Position numbers and translations under genes: made by a program. The notes beneath the pieces were generated by a model. The model was given only the letters and a program-made list of their open reading frames with translations. It was not told the origin of the DNA and ran no database searches. From Syncephalastrum monosporum B8922 (lineage: Eukaryota; Mucoromycota; Mucoromycetes; Mucorales; Syncephalastraceae), in assembly GCA_000697355.1 (NCBI GenBank), contig JNEN01001252.1, forward strand, positions 1 to 64,000: 64,000 nt of DNA. The letters are read 5' to 3'. Within the stretch, counting starts at the first letter, position 1; every line of letters starts with the position of its first letter. Below are positions 58,080 through 64,000 of the stretch, one piece after another.

Positions 58080-58715
58080 AGTTGACCACACTACTAACAA
58101 TAGCAAAGTACAGGAGGCGGGATTGGTCTTTCTCGGACCCGTTCAGCGATGGAATTTTAAGGATACCCACACCATCCAGTTCGTCAATAAAGGTAGAGCA
58201 GACTGGGCTGACTGGGCTGACGGAGCGCGAAAACAGCATTGAAAACGCTGACGTGGAACCAGTGGGAGGCGCGTTCCTCTCTCTTCCTCTTTTCCTTCTC
58301 TTCCGAAAGATGAATGTCCAACTCATCGATCTTGGAGATGTAGTACCGCAAGTCACCCTCAAGCGTATCACGGGTGGCGAGCTCGTCCTTACCGTGCTCA
58401 GAGACGCTTTTACGGAAAGCAATGACCTCGTTCCGAAACGTCACACGGCGAAAAGTAGCAGCGAGTTCAGCAGTGGGCGATGACCCTTGGCGTAGGTCAA
58501 CAAGCTGTTGCTCAACACGGCAGACTTCGCTGACTTCATCAAAGACGAGACGGTACTCAGCGAGGGACGCACAGGAAGAACCAACACTATTGTCGGGGTT
58601 TTCTGCTGCGAAATCTTGCAGGAACGGCTCTTGCCCAATCAAAGGCGGACCTTCGCACGAACGAGCACGAGCACATGAATTACACCTGGGAAGGTAATGG
58701 TTCCACTTGATCCCT
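58080..58715 (-). CDS. uncertain: Cys-motif plus coiled-coil protein fragment
   Basis: A long minus-strand frame reads PRCNSCARARSCEGPPLIGQ, a CxxC-x(6)-C arrangement followed by 'CEGPP'. A helical part follows (EYRLVFDEVSEVCRVEQQLV) and then a Lys/Glu-rich coiled coil (SEEKEKRKREERA). No ATG lies at a suitable place (the frame opens from TTG at 58642), so upstream exons are missing or the gene is broken. The upstream minus-strand DNA is basic-rich coding-like (TSRRRRARQGKQRNC) but overlaps exons 1-2 of the + strand gene at 58675. Cys motifs of this type occur in fungal DNA-binding and transposon-derived proteins. No function claimed. Confidence 0.35.
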
Positions 58716-60055
58716 CAACTGTTGTGCTGAGTTTTTGATATGTTCATACAGTTTCTCTGTTTCCCCTGTCGTGCTCTCCGTCTTCGACTTGTCCCGCTGT
58801 CTATCTTTGATTTTGCTACCTTGATCTTGCTCGCATTATCATCTCCTGTCGGCTGTAACATTTCACAGACATCACCCCTGCACATGCTGCTGGGGTCGCT
58901 TATATCATTGGCATTATTCCGAAGACTTCCTCCCAATACAATGTGCCGACTCTTGCAGAGTGGAGGGATATGCACGAGACTCCAGAGACTGAAGGCTGGC
59001 TCCACCTGGAAGTCCTGCACTATCCCACATACGTAGACGATTACGTAAGGGCTATGTATCACTAAAATGAACGGGATCGGGTGTCTCCTGCATTGTATCG
59101 CCGTAAGTTAAAAGCTGGGCGCATCTGGTAAGTAGACGCAGTTATCTATCTGAAATATTTCCCTGATTCATTTTGTATGTTATACGATTATCTAGTAAAT
59201 TGGACCAGAAACAAGCCCTCCGGGGGGCGAAAGTAGCTACAAATCAGGCATTTGTCACGAAAGTGCTAAAAGTACAATGTGGTGAGTTTGCCTAAATCTT
59301 TCAAGAGGGCGCGCCTATCGAGATCGGCTAAGAAACCTTATCTAGGATCGGCAAGGGCACTTTCTTCAAGGTCCAACCAAGGCTCTGGCAGCGGCAGCGT
59401 TTCGTAACGGACACTTCCGATTCGGTGAGGCGTACTGGAGATATCTACAGAACGACACCAACTGTATCACCATCGGGTACGCTCGCAAGTCACCCACCAG
59501 TGAAACAGCAGAGTCGCGAGTACGCCTGTTACAGCTGATGGTGAATAAGCTGTACTTCCGAGGGAAATGCGAAGAAGTATATGTGAGTCCCAACTGTAAT
59601 GCATATCAATCGATCTTGGAGAGAGACTCGCCGAAACAGGATCAATTGCTGCAGCATCTTAAAGGATCCCTGGGCGATATCTCAGGTACAAAAGGAGCAG
59701 TATGATATCTATGATGGGTATAATAGCTGAAGGTCTGCTATAGATCTGGTAGCACGCGTGCATCTCAGCCAAAAACCTTTCTGCCTTGTGATCATTGATT
59801 ACGCCGGGCTTTCAACGTCTCCTAAGGATATCAGAACATTTCTTGAGTAAGTCTGATTGCAAATAGGCTTTTATGTTAACTAGGTTGAATACTAGGCAAT
59901 GCAGCAAGATCAAGGAAGTAGTCGTGGATCACAGCTCTTCCTTTGAGATATTGTCTCGTTTCGACCTTCTGGGAAATAATGATTTGGAAATGTTTCGATG
60001 TCGACAGACAAACGTCAGACAATCATTGTACTGTCTGCGCCGTGCTCATCGGTAA
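58675..60055 (+). CDS. 'GYARKS' protein of unknown function
   Basis: Seven exons (58675-58693, 58869-59044, 59108-59127, 59196-59281, 59371-59685, 59744-59846, 59896-60055) give 292 aa. The best part is 'NCITIGYARKSPTSETAESR', 'LLQLMVNKLYFRGKCEEVYV', 'CLVIIDYAGLSTSPKDIRTF' and 'VVVDHSSSFEILSRFDLL'. From general knowledge I associate such GYARKS-type proteins with multi-copy families of Mucorales, without known function. IGYARKS faintly recalls the catalytic-Ser strand (GYARVS) of serine recombinases, but the rest does not match. The end is doubtful: CATCG-GTAAGG at 60,048 also looks like a donor, and an Arg-rich frame lies just downstream. Exons 1-2 overlap minus-strand coding-like DNA. Confidence 0.55.
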
Positions 60056-60289
60056 GGATTTCGTAAATAATTCTTGGAAAGTGTAGTTCAAAGGCCCCTA
60101 TTCAGACATAGGTGACAAAGTGGCTACGCGCCGTGAGCGGTTATCGACGACCCCGGGTTCGGCCGCTTAGGTATGTGGAAAAAGTTATATGCAGTAGACG
60201 AGAACCGATCGTAGAGCGGACGAGGTGAAATTGATTTGAATATTTGTTCGTTAGTTGCATGGAAATAAGCGGACTTGGTGGTTTCGTTT

Positions 60290-60735
60290 AAAGCTCTCAA
60301 GAGGGCACCCCTACCGAGGTTGGCCAGGAACCTTCTTCTAGGATGGGCAAGGGAGCTTTTTTCAACGTCCGGCCAAGACTCTGGACTGCTGTTAACCAAG
60401 TCATGGAGGAATTGACTGCGCGGATAAGCATACATCGGCGGCATTCGATGTTCGGGACACCAACCAGGTCGATAAGCTCCCCGCAAAACGTTTTCCTAGA
60501 CCAAATAGTGTAGAATGTTTTTATCATCAGGATTTAATTTTATTTGTATGGAAGATATACATAAAGAAACGAATAAGTATACTGTATACTGTGGAAAAGC
60601 TATATCTTCCAAACCAAAGCGATATCGTCCACCGTCTCGTATTTTTTGGTGTCATCGCGTCTCAATTTCACGAGGGCAAGTGAGACCTAGGCTGGCCAGA
60701 AAACCCTCTTTTAAAGTCGACTGCTGCTAACCTTG
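60290..60735 (+). repeat. decayed tandem relatives of the GYARKS gene
   Basis: Segments near 60,296-60,383 and 60,666-60,725 resemble 59,297-59,385 of the GYARKS gene ('gagggc', 'ctcgag/ccgaggttggc', 'aaggcaag'). The conserved part includes the intron before exon 5, so these are DNA duplications and not retrocopies. Confidence 0.45.
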
Positions 60736-60784
60736 TACGTTCTGCTTCTATCACGGGAAAGCCAGTTAACTAACCCTCATTAAC

Positions 60785-61200
60785 TTTCTGGAGTAGAACT
60801 TGAAGTGGAAAAGCTAGTATTTAGACAGAGGGCACGGGCAGCAGAATGTGACTGGGTCCACATCGGGTACGTCCGGAAGTCTCCCATGGATAAAACCGTT
60901 GAGACGCGAGCCCGCCATCTGAACCTGATGGTCACTGGCTCAAAAACCGCTGGTCTGTGAGAGAGATTTATGTCCCCTCTCCTCCGATATAGGATGCAGA
61001 TCATCTCAAAAGCTTAGATAGATTCGGCAACGGCAACCCGCAAGATAAAACGCTAAAATCGGTAAGATTATAAATTTAATGCTAATTTTTACGCGATTAT
61101 GCTGTAGACATGTTCGAGTTTGTTTCAATTTTTTGAAAAGCATTCGCGCGTGCGTGACCGACTACGCAGGTCTGAGCAACATCCCGACCAACCTCAAAAA
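60785..61200 (+). pseudogene. decayed GYARKS gene copy
   Basis: Contains 'VHIGYVRKSPMDKTVETRAR' and 'LNLMVTGSK', followed by a TGA. Further on, at about 61,150-61,190, is 'VTDYAGLSNIPTNLKN', matching the 'IIDYAGLSTSPKDIR' block of the intact copy. Stops and deletions interrupt it. Confidence 0.65.
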
Positions 61201-61573
61201 TAATCAGATAATACATAAATGAAGTATGTATATGAAAAGTCATCGATATTAACCAGCTTACGCATACATTCTGTACAAAGAAATCAAGATATTGATATCG
61301 ATCGTGTCCGCCACGTAGAAGCGCTTGGTCGGTATGCGATTAGTTTCGTTCGACCATTCACTATCTCTGGAATACATCGTGTTAATTCCTACAACTCTAT
61401 CTTTCTTACATACTCATTTTATCGTCCGCCGTCTCCTATAGTTCGCTGCTTTAGTTCATGGATATGTGTGTTTCCCTTCTCAACAGTTGAAGAAATGACG
61501 AGGCAGATTTTAAGCTGACTAGATTCCATGTGGAAAGGGTCCATATGATCCACCAGGCGACACGCAGGCTTCT

Positions 61574-61607
<34 letters not shown>

Positions 61608-62621
61608 GCTCTTGAAGAGTGGTGAATGACAAACTGATATAACAAATATTGGACGTTAGTACCTCTGTGTCTTATCTTACTGAGATTCATCTCGTCGAGT
61701 GAACTTACTAACCTTTCCTACTTGAGCTTTCACAGATGATCTTACCTCTAGAGTTTCTTGTTTATTGCATATGCTGCTATGAGAACAAAAGCAGATGCTG
61801 GCTGCTGTCTTCTCAGTATTTGACGACAAGAAGACGATATCTGCCGACTGTTTTTACGGTCAAATTTATGACACGTAAAATGACATGAAAAGGTTTCATT
61901 TTGTAAACATGTATCTAGTAGGTTTATTATATCAGGTGTCGATGAGGGATGGTCTGACGATTGTTGAAGAGAAAGGCATAGCTCTGCATAGCCAGCGATT
62001 CATTTTGTCTCGTCAGAGTGCTTCAAATATCAACCGATGACAAGGCAATATTTTCAGCCTTAAATATGCGCCGGCGTGTCCAGGTATGTCAAAATTTTAT
62101 AATGCAGATGCAATTACGTAAGCGAAAACAAATCTTCGCGTTGGCTATTGTCAAAAGTAAAAGCCATGATTATAGTCCAAGCTGTCAAGACTAGACTGAC
62201 ATGCGTGCTTGGCATCGCAAGAGAGTGTATGTATCACTATGAGACCTGATGGCGTCTGCGTAGAAGTCGATCCTTTTGACGCATTATACAGTAAGTAGTA
62301 ATTTAAACTGCGATACAGGTTATTAATATGATATCGTAGAAGGAGACAAGTTATCAGAAATAAACAAGACAAAAAGCCTGGGATGGCTATAAAGAAGGCA
62401 TCAAATGCATGGAAGTAGATATATTTTGAATTCAGGAGATGAGGCATATGATGCTTGTCACAGTGTCATGTATTTAGCAAGCGGACTTGGCTGTGGGACA
62501 CAGCATGTGAATGTTTAAAATCAAGAGGACAGCCTAGCGAGAATCAGCCCGGCAACCGACAACCTTCTTCCCTCTCTCCCTTTTCTTTGACACTTGCCCC
62601 ATTTGACACGCCATTACAACC
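61201..62621. other. intergenic with a 31-T homopolymer, no gene seen
   Basis: AT-rich. A T tract spans 61576-61606. CT-rich sequence at about 62,565-62,590 is the leader of the acyl-CoA dehydrogenase. No frame has domain support. Confidence 0.5.
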
Positions 62622-64000
62622 ATGTTGCGCGCCGCCGTCCGTTCTGTCAACCTTGCCACGCGTGTTGCCCCGAGAAGGTAGGCCCTCCTTGCTAAGCAAT
62701 GGCGCACCCTCCACCCTATTCTTATTATGCGTTCTCACCATTGCCATCGCTCAAAGATGCTTCTCCCATGCTGCCGTCGCCCGTAACTTTGCTGGTGCAC
62801 CTGCCTCTCTCTCCAACTTCACCGAGGAGGAGCTTATGCTGAAAGATACTGGTAAACATATATATGCAGTTGTGCCTTTCAAGGCCGACTAAGCCTATGA
62901 ATTAGTCGCGCGTTTTGCTCAGGATGTGGTCAAGCCCAAGGTTTTGGAGATGGACGAGAAGGAGCACATGGACAAATCCGTCCTGAAGGGTCTTTTTGAC
63001 CAAGGTGTAAGTCAACCAAGTGGAGTTTTAGGTCAATCCATCTGATTTCTCGATGTACCTGTCATTTTTGTAGTTGATGGGCATCGAAACCGAGGCCGAA
63101 TACGATGGTTCCAACTGCTCCTTCACTTCCGCCATCATTACCATCGAAGGTACCTATCGCACCACAGGAAGGGAAAAGCACATTACTGACTCAACTCCAC
63201 GTATCCTTCTAGAATTGGCCAAGGTGGATCCCTCCGTGAGTGTTTTGTGTGATGTCCAGAACACTTTGGTGGGTACTCTGGTGCGCAAGTACGGTAACGA
63301 GGATGTCAAGAAGCGTTTCCTTCCCAAGCTCGCCACAGAGAGCGTTGGCTGCTTCTGTCTTTCCGAAGCCGGCTCTGGCTCCGATGCTTTCGCTCTGCAG
63401 ACCCGCGCCGAGGACAAGGGCGACCACTATGTGCTCAACGGTTCCAAGATGTGGATCACCAACTCGGGTGAAGCTGATATCTTCCTCGTTTTCGCCAACG
63501 TGTATGTCTGCCTATTTCTCATTGGAAACTACGTGACTCACACAGCATTACGCTAGTGACCCCTCCAAGGGCTACAAGGGTATTACCTGCTTCGTCGTCG
63601 AGAAGTCGATGGGTGTCCAGATCGCCAAGAAGGAGAGCAAGGTAGGGTAGAAAACAGAGTTGGCTACGAGTACTAAGCAGTATTTTTATTTTTTGCTGTC
63701 TGTTTCATTTAGCTCGGTATCCGTGCCTCCTCCACATGTGTCCTCAACTTTGATGACATTGTCGTCCCCAAGGAGAACGTGCTTGGCGAGGTCGGCAAGG
63801 GCTACAAGTATGCCATCGAGATTTTGAACGAGGGCCGTATCGGTATCGCCGCTCAGATGCTTGGTCTGGCCCAGGGTGCCTATGACATTGCCCTGCCTTA
63901 GTAAGTGAAAGGCTGCATGACTAAGAATCCAACTCATTATTTCTCCTTTGAATGCTTAGCCTCTATCAGCGTAAGCAGTTCGGCTCCTTTATTGGTGACT
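62622..64000 (+). CDS. ACADSB: short/branched-chain acyl-CoA dehydrogenase, 5' part
   Basis: Eight exons are visible (62622-62677, 62757-62851, 62906-63006, 63074-63149, 63213-63501, 63557-63641, 63713-63900, 63960 to the window edge); the gene continues beyond 64000. This FAD enzyme oxidises short or methyl-branched acyl-CoAs in mitochondria (fatty acid and isoleucine/valine breakdown). A presequence ([20 protein letters not shown]) leads into '[20 protein letters not shown]'. The FAD/substrate signature '[20 protein letters not shown]', '[17 protein letters not shown]', '[19 protein letters not shown]' and '[20 protein letters not shown]' follow. The last two phrases match ACADSB best. The catalytic Glu lies beyond the window. 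Confidence 0.93.

Overview
The window is nuclear DNA of a filamentous fungus, most likely an early-diverging one (Mucoromycota, Mucorales-like). Genes are dense and most are split by many short GT-AG introns. Proteins that typical yeasts lack are present: nicastrin, CFAP20, an SS18-type SWI/SNF subunit, a ZGRF1-type helicase and a GDP-L-fucose synthase. The chitin deacetylase fits a chitosan-walled zygomycete. The lineage is inferred from gene content only. I built gene models by joining exons at GT-AG (twice GC-AG) sites so that the reading phase closed at every junction.

Layout. 1-2.2 kb: sparse, with two small uncertain ORFs. 2.2-9.6 kb (+): mitochondrial ribosomal protein L4, an RMD1/SIF2-type DUF155 membrane protein, a glutamine-rich SS18-like coactivator, a GPI-anchored chitin deacetylase. 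9.8-18.2 kb (-): an HMIT-like inositol/sugar transporter, a SUN-domain ER protein (Slp1/SUCO type), a second sugar transporter. 18.9-31.9 kb: two inverted copies of a ~2.4-2.7 kb block, each with a small secreted-peptide gene, flank a housekeeping cluster (UMP1, CFAP20, COQ7, BET1, nicastrin). 32.6-37.4 kb (-): TPS2-type trehalose-phosphate enzyme and GDP-L-fucose synthase. 37.7-39.8 kb: an unresolved locus with no recognised homology. 40.7-55.8 kb: COX subunit IV/5, an alpha-arrestin, SURF4/Erv29, SGT1, a 30-exon ZGRF1-like helicase, WRAP53/TCAB1-like WD40 protein, PRPP synthetase. 56.5-61.2 kb: decayed peptide-gene copies and a Mucorales-type 'GYARKS' protein of unknown function with decayed neighbours. 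62.6-64 kb: start of a mitochondrial acyl-CoA dehydrogenase, cut by the window edge.

Most genes are independent housekeeping loci and not a pathway cluster. The least explained system is the secreted-peptide family: two intact and three broken copies share a signal peptide, a Lys-Arg (Kex2-type) site and a short C-terminal peptide with two cysteines. They sit in a repeated block that carries a conserved TATA promoter and a second decayed ORF.
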